This document shows positions 53,757 to 62,318 of a stretch of DNA of 64,000 nt, piece by piece. A model generated the notes under the pieces. The model saw only the letters and a program-made list of their open reading frames with translations. It did not search any database and was not told the DNA's origin. The stretch is taken from positions 143,568 to 207,567 of the forward strand of contig NZ_JAYKGK010000006.1 of assembly GCF_036860675.1 (NCBI RefSeq), written 5' to 3'. Source of the stretch: Rosettibacter primus (lineage in GTDB: Bacteria > Bacteroidota > Ignavibacteria > Ignavibacteriales > Melioribacteraceae). Both the position numbers and the translations under genes were made by a program. Within the stretch, counting starts at the first letter, position 1. The number at the start of each line of letters is the position of its first letter.

Positions 53757-54827
53757 ATGGAAGACATTATTATTGAAAAAGTTGAACGAAAGTCAAAAAT
53801 AGAACTGCCTGATAATTTAGTGTTTGGTAAAATTTTTACAGACCATGTATTTGAAATGGATTATGATGCATCAAAAGGAGGCTGGCAAAAACCTACAATA
53901 AAAAAATTTGAAAACCTTAGTATAAGTCCAGCTGCAATGGTTTTTCATTATGGTCAGGCAATTTTTGAAGGATTAAAAGCTTATAAGCAAGTAGATGGCA
54001 GAATTGCATTATTTAGACCTGAAAAAAATGTAGAAAGATTAAATCGTTCTGCAAAACGTTTATGTATTCCTGAAGTTAATCCTGATTTAGCACTCAAAGC
54101 AATTATAGAGCTGATTAAAGTAGATAAAGATTGGATACCATCAAAACCTGGTTTCTCACTTTATATAAGACCATTTATTATTGCTACAGAACCATGTTTT
54201 GGTGTTCGTCCAGCGGATAATTATAAGTTTATGATTATTCTTAGTCCTGTAGGTCCTTATTATCCTGAAGGATTTTTACCGGTTCCAATTATGGTAACAG
54301 ATAAATATGTTCGAGCAGTCAAAAAAGGCACTGGAGATTGTAAAGCTGCAGGGAATTATGCTGCAGGTCTTTTAGCTCAAGCAGAAGCAAAAAAAGAGGG
54401 TTATTCTCAAATTTTATGGCTTGATGCTATTGAACAAAAATATATTGAAGAAGTTGGTGCAATGAATATTTTCGTTCGTTTTAAAAATGAAGTTGCAACC
54501 CCAATGCTCAGCGGTTCTATTTTACCAGGAATTACTAGGATGTCTGTTATTCAATTATTGAAAGATTGGGGCTACAATGTTTCCGAAAGATTAATTTCAA
54601 TCCAAGAAATTATTGATGCTTATGATAAAGGTGAATTAATCGAAATATTTGGAACTGGCACTGCTGCTGTAATTTCTTCTGTAAGTAGATTGAAATATAA
54701 TGACAAAGTTTTGCAATTCAGCGATACAACTTCAGGTGAGTTGGCTACAAAATTATATGAAGAACTAACTGGTATTCAATATGGACGAATAGAAGACCGT
54801 TACGGCTGGATTACTTTTGTTGAATAA
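53757..54827 (+). CDS. ilvE: Branched-chain amino acid aminotransferase
   Basis: PLP fold-type IV transaminase for the final step of Val, Leu and Ile synthesis, 356 aa, the longer class II (BCAT) type. FHYGQAIFEGLKAYK, IALFRPEKNVERLNRSAKRL, the PLP lysine region KGTGDCKAAGNYAAGLLAQ, and LSGSILPGITRMSVI are intact. A GGTGAT ribosome site precedes the ATG. It completes the pathway encoded at 19424-30654 but is 23 kb away. Confidence 0.95.
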   Translation: MEDIIIEKVERKSKIELPDNLVFGKIFTDHVFEMDYDASKGGWQKPTIKKFENLSISPAAMVFHYGQAIFEGLKAYKQVDGRIALFRPEKNVERLNRSAKRLCIPEVNPDLALKAIIELIKVDKDWIPSKPGFSLYIRPFIIATEPCFGVRPADNYKFMIILSPVGPYYPEGFLPVPIMVTDKYVRAVKKGTGDCKAAGNYAAGLLAQAEAKKEGYSQILWLDAIEQKYIEEVGAMNIFVRFKNEVATPMLSGSILPGITRMSVIQLLKDWGYNVSERLISIQEIIDAYDKGELIEIFGTGTAAVISSVSRLKYNDKVLQFSDTTSGELATKLYEELTGIQYGRIEDRYGWITFVE

Positions 54828-54842
54828 ATAATTCTCTTTCTT

Positions 54843-55937
54843 ATGATAAAAAAATTCTTTTTTGTGTTGATGGTCGTGGTTGTATTTACTGCGACCATTT
54901 TCCCTCAATATAAATCTAAACCTAAAAATATTATACTTTTAATTGGAGATGGTTTCGGTCTATCACAAGTATCTGCTTCAGTCCTTTCATTAAAAAACGA
55001 TCAATTTAAAAAATTCCATTCAATTGGTTTAGTTAACACTTGTTCAGCAGATAATCTTATAACCGATTCCGCTGCAGGTGCGACTGCTTATGCAACTGGT
55101 TATCAAACTAAAAATGGAAGAATCAGTATTGACGTGAATGGAGACAAACTTGAAACAATAATTGAAATTGCTCAGAAGAAAAAAATGTCAACTGGCATAA
55201 TTGCTACTTCATCAGTTACAAATGCCACCCCAGCAGCTTTTATTTCTCATTCTGTAAAACGACAATATGAATTTGATATAGCAGAACAAATTGTCAAAAG
55301 CAAAATTGATATTTTATTTGGTGCGGGTACGGATTTTTTTCTCCCTAAAGAACTTGGAGGAAAAAGAGAAGATTCAAAAAATCTGATTGATACGATGAAA
55401 ATTCTTGGTTATGATTATATCACAGAACCTGATGAACTTAATTCAAAAAAATTATCAAAGAAAACTTTTGGGCTTTTTGGAGGTTATTCTTTACCTCATG
55501 CAGATAAAAGAAATTATCCCTTAGGATTACTCACAAAAGCAGCAATAAATTATTTAAGTAACGACAAAGATGGATTCTTTTTAATGATAGAAGGTTCACA
55601 AATAGATTGGGCAGCTGAACAAAATGACAGCGATTATCTTTTTGCAGAAATTTCAGATTTTAATTCTGCTATTGAAGAGGCATTTCGATTTGCAGAAAAA
55701 GATAAAAATACATTAGTAATAGTAACATCAGACCACGATACTGGAAGTGCTGGCATTACTAATTTTGATAAAGAAAAAAATCAGTTAATCTTAAACTGGG
55801 CTACAAAACATCATACGGCAAATTTTGTAGGAATTTTTTCATACGGACCTTCCTCAAATTTATTTAATGGTTTTCTTAATAATTATGAAATCGGAAGGAA
55901 AATTATTAACCTCATAAATCCCTTAAAAAAATTTTAA
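54843..55937 (+). CDS. phoA: Exported alkaline phosphatase
   Basis: 364 aa with a signal peptide (KKFFFVLMVVVVFTATIFP, residues 3-21). Active-site parts: metal ligand D36 in LLIGDGFG, nucleophile S76 in ITDSAAGATAYATG, MIEGSQIDWAAEQND, VTSDHDTG and the late His in TKHHTA. Shorter than E. coli PhoA, as usual for this clade of the family. Starts 15 bp after ilvE, so probably co-transcribed, though no functional link is evident. Confidence 0.9.
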   Translation: MIKKFFFVLMVVVVFTATIFPQYKSKPKNIILLIGDGFGLSQVSASVLSLKNDQFKKFHSIGLVNTCSADNLITDSAAGATAYATGYQTKNGRISIDVNGDKLETIIEIAQKKKMSTGIIATSSVTNATPAAFISHSVKRQYEFDIAEQIVKSKIDILFGAGTDFFLPKELGGKREDSKNLIDTMKILGYDYITEPDELNSKKLSKKTFGLFGGYSLPHADKRNYPLGLLTKAAINYLSNDKDGFFLMIEGSQIDWAAEQNDSDYLFAEISDFNSAIEEAFRFAEKDKNTLVIVTSDHDTGSAGITNFDKEKNQLILNWATKHHTANFVGIFSYGPSSNLFNGFLNNYEIGRKIINLINPLKKF

Positions 55938-55955
55938 AATTATCACAAATTTTTC

Positions 55956-56004
55956 TTGACACCTGAACATTTGTTCACTATATTTGCGCAGTGAACAAAT
56001 GAGC
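55956..56004 (+). promoter_or_regulatory. lexA promoter with LexA boxes
   Basis: TTGACA (55956-55961), 17-base spacer, TATATT (55979-55984) that continues TATATTTGC. The spacer holds GAACATTTGTTC (55965-55976), a perfect GAAC-N4-GTTC LexA box of the Gram-positive type. A second, weaker box GAACAAATGAGC lies at 55993-56004, just before the start codon. Self-repression of lexA is strongly suggested. Confidence 0.82.
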
Positions 56005-56011
56005 ACTAAAA

Positions 56012-56641
56012 ATGGGAAAAGAAAATATTACAACCCGTCAAAAAGAAATTCTTGATTTTATTAAAGATTATGTTGATTTAAATGGTTACCCTCCAACATA
56101 TCGTGAAATTGGAAGACAATTCAATATATCTAGCACATTCGGCGTCAAACGACATATTGATGCTTTAGTTAAAAAAGGATATTTAACAAACGAAAACCGT
56201 TCAAGTCGTACTTTATCTTTAATTATTAACAACTCTCCCATCAAAGAAAATAATATAATCGAAATTCCTATTGTTGGACGTGTTGCTGCTGGTGTTCCTA
56301 TTTTTTCTGAAGAAAATATTGAAGGGAATCTTGCACTGGATAAAAATTTAATTGGGAATAGAACAGAATGCTTTGGCTTAAAAGTTAGAGGAGATAGCAT
56401 GATTAATGCAGGAATTCTTGAAGGCGACCTTGTTATTATTCAACCTCAAAGAGAAGCACAAAATGGAGATATAATTGTTGCTCTCATAGGTGATGAAGCT
56501 ACAATGAAACGATTAATTATAGATGATGGAAAAATTTATCTAGTTCCTGAAAATGAAAATTATGAACCCATCATAATTGAAAATCAAGAAGAATTTACGA
56601 TAATAGGTAAAGTAGTTGGTGTATTCAGAAGTTATACTTAA
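56012..56641 (+). CDS. lexA: LexA repressor
   Basis: SOS repressor-autoprotease, 209 aa. N-terminal winged helix (residues 1-70; TYREIGRQFNISSTFGVKRHIDAL), self-cleavage site A93-G94 in VAAGVP, catalytic S129 (RGDSMINAG) and K166 (ATMKRLI). The box in its own promoter is GAAC-N4-GTTC rather than the E. coli CTG-N10-CAG. Followed at 16 bp by a small gene with a good ribosome site, and then another, forming a likely three-gene operon. Confidence 0.96.
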   Translation: MGKENITTRQKEILDFIKDYVDLNGYPPTYREIGRQFNISSTFGVKRHIDALVKKGYLTNENRSSRTLSLIINNSPIKENNIIEIPIVGRVAAGVPIFSEENIEGNLALDKNLIGNRTECFGLKVRGDSMINAGILEGDLVIIQPQREAQNGDIIVALIGDEATMKRLIIDDGKIYLVPENENYEPIIIENQEEFTIIGKVVGVFRSYT

Positions 56642-56657
56642 TAAAAGGAGTTTATAT

Positions 56658-56906
56658 ATGAAAAGTTTAATTTTCAAATCAGCTATCATTAATAGAAACA
56701 GAATTAAATTTTTATACGGATTAAAAGAAGTAATTGTAGAACCTTACTACATCACAAAAAATAAAAGAGGAAAAAAAGTTTTATATGGTAAAGTAAGTGG
56801 CACAAATCAAATTAAGTGCTTTGAGTATGAAAAAATTTCTAATATCAAAACATTGAACTACGAAAGATTTTCACCGATTATTCCAATAATTCCATTATAC
56901 AGTTAA
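56658..56906 (+). CDS. Small WYL-like domain protein
   Basis: 82 aa from the ATG at 56658, with AAAAGGAG eight bases upstream; starts further up lie inside lexA. The sequence pattern AIINRNRIKFLYG...VEPYYI...KKVLYGKVSGTNQIKCFEYEKISNIKTL resembles a stand-alone WYL domain, a ligand-sensing SH3-like fold found in regulators of DNA-damage and defence genes. The W of the motif is replaced (VLYG). No DNA-binding part. Directly behind lexA, so probably damage-induced. Assignment is by pattern only. Confidence 0.6.
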   Translation: MKSLIFKSAIINRNRIKFLYGLKEVIVEPYYITKNKRGKKVLYGKVSGTNQIKCFEYEKISNIKTLNYERFSPIIPIIPLYS

Positions 56907-56927
56907 TTTATTTATTTATTAGAAAAA

Positions 56928-57335
56928 ATGATAAAGAGCCAGATAAAAAAAATAAGAGTGGAAAAATTAGTCGACCATCTTTTGAGTCGAGGATATACTA
57001 CCTTAAGCAGAAAATATAGCAAATATTTACCTCCTCCTCAGCCAATTTATGGTTTTGATGTTGATGTTGTTGCAAAATATGATGAACCAAAATTCAACCA
57101 TTTTAGATATGAAAGAAAAGTTGCTATAGGAATTACCTTATCAGAAGAGGATTTAAATAATCCAAAACTATTAGATAAACTAATTCAACTTACAAAAGTT
57201 CATACAAAATATAACAGAAAAGTAACAGTATTTGTGGGAGTGCCAAGCAATCAAATAATTAAAGCAGATATGCTAATTGCAGCTCTCGATGAAGAAGTTA
57301 AAAACAAAATTAAACTAATTCCCCTCTCTGAATAA
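56928..57335 (+). CDS. Unknown protein in the lexA operon
   Basis: 135 aa, family not recognised. N-terminal basic helix (KSQIKKIRVEKLVDHLLSRG), then IYGFDVDVVAKYDEP and ERKVAIGITLSEEDL, then helix-strand units (LLDKLIQLTKVHTKYNRKVTVFVGVP) and a final strand NKIKLIPL. The alternating alpha/beta order with D-V-D and a following lysine strand recalls a nuclease-like fold, but the usual ExK is not clear. 21 bp after the WYL-like gene; the same transcript as lexA is likely. Confidence 0.6.
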   Translation: MIKSQIKKIRVEKLVDHLLSRGYTTLSRKYSKYLPPPQPIYGFDVDVVAKYDEPKFNHFRYERKVAIGITLSEEDLNNPKLLDKLIQLTKVHTKYNRKVTVFVGVPSNQIIKADMLIAALDEEVKNKIKLIPLSE

Positions 57336-57478
57336 ATCTTTCCAATAAGTATTTATATTTAATTAACAAAATTACTCGGTATTGTTTTTTATTATCAAAG
57401 TATTTTTCTTTTACCAATAAAATGAATCATAACGAAAGAATTGCAAAAAAATTTTTATGAAAATTATGTTATATTTTT

Positions 57479-58102
57479 TTATAACCCAAAGATAAAATTG
57501 CCACTTAATGTATAATAAGTTTTTGGATTATCAACAGTATAGAACAATGTATTCAATTTCATCTCAATTGATAAACCCAAATTTGAGCTCATCATATTCT
57601 TAATTCCCACCCCTATTCCTGCACCAAATAAACTTTTACTCATATATTTTTTTGATGCCTGATCCGCATAGAATGAAATTACTTTTTTATTTTCTTCATC
57701 AAGCATAATTACATTTTTATAACCATAATATTTTAGATAATTATAACCAAGTTCTGAATTAAGATATATATGAAATGCATTAATTGATTTTAAATTCCAA
57801 TTAACACCAAAATAAAAAGGATATAAAACATGGTCACTTTCAGAATATGAAGAATAGGGTTTACCATATCCTGTTGCTATAGAAATTATATTCTTGTCCC
57901 ACAATAAAATTCCAGTATGAAAATAAAGAGAACGCTTTTCTGATAATTTATAATTTAATTGAATGTTACCGGATAAACCTCTATCAGCATTGTTAGGAAT
58001 AAGCAACCCGCCGCCAACTTGAACCGAGTATAGTGATTGTCCTAAGTAATTAATATGGGAAATGAAAATTAAAGAAAAAATTATGATTAATAACTTTTTC
58101 AT
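57479..58102 (-). CDS. Outer-membrane beta-barrel-like protein
   Basis: 207 aa with a signal peptide (KKLLIIIFSLIFISHINYLG, residues 2-21). The rest is amphipathic strands with aromatic girdles, for example YSVQVGGGLLIPNN, LFGAGIGVGIKN, and ends TLSGNFIFGL, the C-terminal aromatic/hydrophobic end of barrel proteins. No specific family recognised. 31 bp after a similar gene, so likely one unit. Confidence 0.7.
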   Translation of the reverse strand: MKKLLIIIFSLIFISHINYLGQSLYSVQVGGGLLIPNNADRGLSGNIQLNYKLSEKRSLYFHTGILLWDKNIISIATGYGKPYSSYSESDHVLYPFYFGVNWNLKSINAFHIYLNSELGYNYLKYYGYKNVIMLDEENKKVISFYADQASKKYMSKSLFGAGIGVGIKNMMSSNLGLSIEMKLNTLFYTVDNPKTYYTLSGNFIFGL

Positions 58103-58133
58103 TTTAGCCCCGAGTTAAATTAAAAAATATTTA

Positions 58134-58769
58134 TTATAGAAAGCTTCCGATGCTAAATTGAACTGAATTAAATTTTGCTTGAAAATAATCATTTTTTACT
58201 ACTTTTAAAAGAAAATCATTGAAACGAAATTCAAAAAATAATTTACCATTCAAGATATTTTTAGGTTGTAATCCTAAACCAAAACCATATCCAAATAAAT
58301 ATTTTTCTACATAATTGTTGAGAATTAACTGGTCTCTATTTTTTAACATATAGTTGAAAGAAAATGATATAATTCCAAACAAACAAAGATTATCATTTTC
58401 ATATTTGGGCTGGAAAGCTAAATTCAAAGAAATAAAATCATAAGCGTGATCAATAACTACAAATTCTCCAGTTCCATCAGGATTTTCTGAGTTAGTTACT
58501 GGAATTTTATCTTCTGCTCCTTCCTGACGATAACCAAGCTCGGCTTCTAAACGATAATATTTTGAATTAAAAAAATAAGCAAAGACACTATAAGAACCAC
58601 TGAAACGAGAATCTTTATATAAGTTCCAATAATAATTGTTAACTTTTACATCCGCAGCTTTTGAGGAAATAAGCCCAATTTTAATTCCATAGTTTGACAT
58701 GATTTGGGAGTAAGAAAAAATAGGAAGAAATAACAATAAAAAGAATGAAGATTTTTTAGCCATTTTCAT
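58134..58769 (-). CDS. Outer-membrane beta-barrel-like protein
   Basis: 211 aa with a signal peptide (SSFFLLLFLPIFSYSQ, residues 7-22). YGIKIGLISSKAAD, FYFFNSKYYRLEAELGYRQEG-like strands (here YFFNSKYYRLEAELGYRQEG), LFGYGFGLGLQ and a final VQFSIGSFL suit a small barrel (porin/OmpW-like size). The start may be Met1 or Met3. Paired with the next gene; role unknown. Confidence 0.7.
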   Translation of the reverse strand: MKMAKKSSFFLLLFLPIFSYSQIMSNYGIKIGLISSKAADVKVNNYYWNLYKDSRFSGSYSVFAYFFNSKYYRLEAELGYRQEGAEDKIPVTNSENPDGTGEFVVIDHAYDFISLNLAFQPKYENDNLCLFGIISFSFNYMLKNRDQLILNNYVEKYLFGYGFGLGLQPKNILNGKLFFEFRFNDFLLKVVKNDYFQAKFNSVQFSIGSFL

Positions 58770-58809
58770 ATCCAGTTTAGTATTTGATATAAAATTTATT
58801 CAATATTCT

Positions 58810-58852
58810 GAGCACAGTTGTGCAATTGTTTTTAGAATATCAAACTGTGCTC
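58810..58852. terminator. Hairpin after the small unknown gene pair
   Basis: Arms GAGCACAGTT (58810-58819) and AACTGTGCTC (58843-58852) around a 23-base loop, 16 bases past the stop of the 105-residue gene. The T-run (ATTTTTT) lies on the plus-strand side, so for the minus-strand genes it is a 3' stem rather than a classic terminator. Confidence 0.45.
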
Positions 58853-58867
58853 ATTTTTTAAAATTAA

Positions 58868-59185
58868 TTATGCTGGAACTGGACGTAAATTAATAGTTAT
58901 AGTAGCTGCATTTTTAATTTCTGGTTTTGCCTCTTCTGCACCTTTTTTCTTGGAAATAAGAGCCTGTTGTTGAACACTCATAAAACGAACAACTGGTTTA
59001 TTCTCAACAATTTTAAATTCTGCCTGAAAAGAAATTGAAACATCGGAAGCAATAAATGCCAATGGTTCTTTTGACCTTTTTGCATTTTCTGAAATTGTAT
59101 TATTAGCCTTTGCAAAAGAATTAGAAAGAGTTTCAACAACTTTTTCAAGTCCAATAAAATTTTCTTCTTCTTTTTTAACTGCCAT
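58868..59185 (-). CDS. Unknown small protein, possibly trypco2-like
   Basis: 105 aa, family uncertain. An N-terminal helix (GLEKVVETLSNSFAKANNTI) is followed by strands SDVSISFQAEFKIVENKPVVRFMSV, a Lys/Glu-rich link (ISKKKGAEEAKPE) and a last strand AATITINLRPVPA. This helix-strand-strand-link-strand order ending L-P-V recalls the trypsin-co-occurring (trypco2) or DUF2589-type small domains, but I cannot confirm either. 12 bp after a similar-sized gene with a matching fold pattern; no signal peptide. Confidence 0.6.
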   Translation of the reverse strand: MAVKKEEENFIGLEKVVETLSNSFAKANNTISENAKRSKEPLAFIASDVSISFQAEFKIVENKPVVRFMSVQQQALISKKKGAEEAKPEIKNAATITINLRPVPA

Positions 59186-59197
59186 ATTACCTCACAT

Positions 59198-59482
59198 TTA
59201 TCCCTCTAATGTTACAACGGGAACTATTGTGCAACTAATTTCAAGTCCCCAATGACTTTTGTAATCCACTGTAATTTTTTCTTTAATGCTTAAGCGCCAG
59301 ATATTAAGTGACACATTTGTTTCGCTCTGAACAGAAAAATCTGCTGAGATATTTACTTTGAAAGTAAATTCTTTAATTGCCATTGGGTCTGCACCAGTGC
59401 TCATAATTGCCTGAGCAGCTCGTGCGGATGCTGCCATAGAAACTATATATACGCTAAGTTCAACTGGATTTGCTACTGCCAT
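59198..59482 (-). CDS. Unknown small protein paired with the 105-residue gene
   Basis: 94 aa. An N-terminal Ala-rich helix (LSVYIVSMAASARAAQAIMS) precedes three or four strands (KEFTFKVNISADFSVQSE, NVSLNIWRLSIKEKITVDY, GLEISCTIVPVV). Both proteins of the pair begin MAV and end in a strand with -VPV/-RPVP, suggesting distant paralogues. A full AAGGAGG ribosome site precedes the start and an 8-bp inverted repeat TGTTGCAT/ATGCAACA lies at 59511-59536. Cytoplasmic, function unknown. Confidence 0.6.
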   Translation of the reverse strand: MAVANPVELSVYIVSMAASARAAQAIMSTGADPMAIKEFTFKVNISADFSVQSETNVSLNIWRLSIKEKITVDYKSHWGLEISCTIVPVVTLEG

Positions 59483-59510
59483 TACTCGCCTCCTTCTTTT
59501 AATTTTTTAT

Positions 59511-59536
59511 TGTTGCATAAACTATTAAATGCAACA
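59511..59536. promoter_or_regulatory. Palindrome before the small unknown gene pair
   Basis: TGTTGCAT and ATGCAACA separated by ten AT-rich bases, 29 bases upstream of the 94-residue gene start. Candidate operator or 5' mRNA stem. The rest of the gap to 59704 shows nothing else clear. Confidence 0.4.
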
Positions 59537-59704
59537 TAATGACAAATATTTTTTGAAAAGAGGATTATGATATTAATTAAATTTTATTAACCCTCATATA
59601 TAATAATATTTGCAATTCTGAAATGAACTTAATTAATATTAAACTACTTATCAAGTAAATTATAAAATTCATTCTTTAAGAAGTATGGAATAGAATAACA
59701 TTTA

Positions 59705-61270
59705 TTAACTATAAATGTTTTCAATAAACTTCACACACGCTTCTGCAGTTTTTTCACCATCAATTGCTGATGAAACAATTCCACCAGCATAACCGGCGCC
59801 TTCACCGCATGGAAATAATCCTTCTATTTCAATATGCATAAGAGATTCTGAATTGCGGGGAATTCTAATTGGCGAGCTTGTTCGAGTTTCTGCAGCTAAT
59901 AATTGTGCTTCTTCAGTTATATATCCTTTCATTTTTTTATCAAATATCTTCAGTGCTTTTCTAATTCCATTGACTATATTAAGAGGAAGAATTTCATGTA
60001 AAGGAGCACTTTTTACTCCAGGGATGTAAGATGTTGAAGGCAATGTCGAAGATAATTTTTTATTTATAAAATCTGTAACTCTTTGAGCGGGAGCTCTTTG
60101 AGTTCTTCCTCCAAATTCAAATGCAGTCCTTTCAATTTCTTTCTGAAATTCTAAACCAGCGAAAACTCCAAATGATTTATATTCCTCCCAATCTCTTTCA
60201 TCAACAGAGACTACCAACCCAGAATTAGCAAATGGAGAATCACGTCTTGATACACTCATACCATTTAAAACAAGTTCTTCTGGTGATGTAGATGCCGGGA
60301 TAATTATTCCGCCAGGACACATACAAAAGGAATAAACTCCATGTTCATCAACTTGACATGCTAAATTATAACTTGCTGCAGGTAAATTTGGATGCCTTAT
60401 TTTTGAATGATATTGAATTTCATCAATCAAGCTTTGAGGATGCTCAATTCGAACTCCAACCGCAAATGGTTTTGATTCTAATTTAATTCCTTTTTGATGA
60501 AGTAAATAATAAATATCTCTTGCTGAATGTCCTACTGCAAGTATCACAGCATCACCAATATACTCTACATCATTATTCACAATTACACCAATAATTTTTT
60601 TGTTTTCAATTATTAAATCTGTTACTCTTGAGTTGAAATGAACTTCGCCACCACAATTTAAAATTGTCTCTCGTATATTAAAAACAACATGAGGTAACTT
60701 ATTAGAGCCAATGTGTGGATGTGAATCAATTAAAATTTCTTCCTTTGCACCGTGTTGGACAAGAATTGATAAAATTCTTTTTACATCCCCTCTTTTAGTT
60801 GAACGTGTGTAGAGTTTTCCATCACTATAAGTTCCTGCTCCCCCTTCACCAAAACAATAATTTGAATCAGGATTTACAATTCCATGTCTTTGAATTGCTC
60901 TTAAATCTCTTCTTCGGCTGCGAACATCTTTACCTCTTTCAAGTATTATTGGTCTTATACCTAACTCAATTAACTTCAATGCTGCAAACATTCCAGCTGG
61001 ACCAAAACCAACAATAATTACTTTTCTATTATTTTTTACAGTATTAAATTTTATCGGATTAAACAATGCCTGAGGTTCTTCATTCACATATACAATAATC
61101 TTTAATTTATAAACAGGATTAATCTTTCTTGCATCAATAGATTTTTTAATAATTTGAACAGAAGTAATTTCTTCTAAATTTACTTTTAAAATTCTGGAAG
61201 ATTTTTCTCTCAGATATTCGTAATCAAAAATATAATCAGGAGGAATTGTAAGTTCAATTTCTTTTTTCAT
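59705..61270 (-). CDS. FAD-dependent oxidoreductase (COG2509-type dehydrogenase)
   Basis: 521 aa. FAD-binding VIIVGFGPAGMFAALKLIELG begins at about residue 85, followed by ILERGKDVRSRRRD, and a late GEGAGYAGGIVSSAIDG closes the FAD site. The first 80 residues (IELTIPPDYIFDYEYLREK) form an alpha/beta extension typical of this uncharacterised, widely distributed flavoprotein family. CFGEGGAGTYSDGKLYTR is a further family signature. Substrate unknown. It stands alone between gaps of 222 and 164 bp. Confidence 0.85.
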   Translation of the reverse strand: MKKEIELTIPPDYIFDYEYLREKSSRILKVNLEEITSVQIIKKSIDARKINPVYKLKIIVYVNEEPQALFNPIKFNTVKNNRKVIIVGFGPAGMFAALKLIELGIRPIILERGKDVRSRRRDLRAIQRHGIVNPDSNYCFGEGGAGTYSDGKLYTRSTKRGDVKRILSILVQHGAKEEILIDSHPHIGSNKLPHVVFNIRETILNCGGEVHFNSRVTDLIIENKKIIGVIVNNDVEYIGDAVILAVGHSARDIYYLLHQKGIKLESKPFAVGVRIEHPQSLIDEIQYHSKIRHPNLPAASYNLACQVDEHGVYSFCMCPGGIIIPASTSPEELVLNGMSVSRRDSPFANSGLVVSVDERDWEEYKSFGVFAGLEFQKEIERTAFEFGGRTQRAPAQRVTDFINKKLSSTLPSTSYIPGVKSAPLHEILPLNIVNGIRKALKIFDKKMKGYITEEAQLLAAETRTSSPIRIPRNSESLMHIEIEGLFPCGEGAGYAGGIVSSAIDGEKTAEACVKFIENIYS

Positions 61271-61434
61271 TTTATAAAATAAAGAAAATCAAGGATTATT
61301 TACTGGAATAAATTATCTGGCTATAAAAAATAATAACAACAAATAAACATTACATTCAAAAGTTATTATAAAAATTTTCTAAAATTATCTCTTTGTCATG
61401 TCAAATTTCAGAATTAGATTTTTGCTGAATCATT

Positions 61435-62226
61435 TTAATAAGTTGCTTTAATGATTCCACCATCTACTGCTATGGTAGAACCAGTAATATAGCCAGCTTG
61501 TTCAGATGCAAGATATAAAATTAAAGATGCTACTTCGTCGGGGCGTGCTAATCTTTTCATCGGAACTTCATTTGCCATTGAAGCTAAAACTTCTTCATGT
61601 GAAATACCACTTTGCTTGGCTTTAACTACAGCTAATTCATAAATTCTGGATGTTAATGTATAGCCTGGAGCGACATTATTAATCGTTATATTATATTTCC
61701 CAATTTGATTACTGAGTGTTTTTGCAAATGCTGTTACAGCACTTCTAAGAGAGTTTGATAAAATCAAGTTATCTACTGGTTGTTTAACAGCAAGTGAAGT
61801 AACATTAATAATTCTACCCCAGTTTTTTTCTTTCATTCCTGGTAACACAAGTCGAGTAAATCTTACAGCACTCATCAAAATTTGTTTGAATGCAAAATCC
61901 CAATCGTCATCATTTAGTTCATCAAAAAATCCTGCACGTGGGCCCCCACAATTATTAACAAGTATATCAATATTCCCGAAAGCTTCAGTCACAATCTTTA
62001 CTGTGTTTTCGATATCTTCTAATTTGTTTATATCGCATACTACCCATAGTGGTTCTATATTATATAATGATTTCACTTCCTTAACAGTTTTTAATAAATT
62101 TTCCTGACTTCTCGAGCAAATTGCAACATTACAACCTTCTTTTATAAATTGTTCTGCAGCAGCTCTTCCAATTCCCATACTTGCTGCTGTTACCAAAACA
62201 TTTTTCCCTGTTAAATTTAGTTCCAT
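61435..62226 (-). CDS. Short-chain dehydrogenase/reductase with altered active site
   Basis: 263 aa, classical SDR. Cofactor loop TAASMGIG (residues 13-20), NNCGG (91-95), catalytic-type S144 in NVTS, and C-terminal GSTIAVDGG. The expected Y-x3-K is replaced: the aligned residues are S157 and R161 in LILSNSLRSAV. Such SNxxR-type members exist among FabG-like SDRs, so this may be a known variant rather than decay. R42-type SRS after the second strand suggests NADP. Substrate unknown. Confidence 0.85.
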   Translation of the reverse strand: MELNLTGKNVLVTAASMGIGRAAAEQFIKEGCNVAICSRSQENLLKTVKEVKSLYNIEPLWVVCDINKLEDIENTVKIVTEAFGNIDILVNNCGGPRAGFFDELNDDDWDFAFKQILMSAVRFTRLVLPGMKEKNWGRIINVTSLAVKQPVDNLILSNSLRSAVTAFAKTLSNQIGKYNITINNVAPGYTLTSRIYELAVVKAKQSGISHEEVLASMANEVPMKRLARPDEVASLILYLASEQAGYITGSTIAVDGGIIKATY

Positions 62227-62278
62227 ATTGCACCTATTTTTATAAAAGAAGTAAAAATTATAGAGTGATGCAAAAACA

Positions 62279-62312
62279 AAAAAGCTGTCTCTTCATTCAA
62301 ATAAGAGACAGC
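62279..62312 (-). terminator. Intrinsic terminator of eno
   Basis: Hairpin GCTGTCTCTT / AAGAGACAGC (62284-62293 and 62303-62312) followed on the minus strand by TTTTTTGTTTTTG, seven bases after the enolase stop. Confidence 0.9.
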
Positions 62313-62318
62313 CTGATT

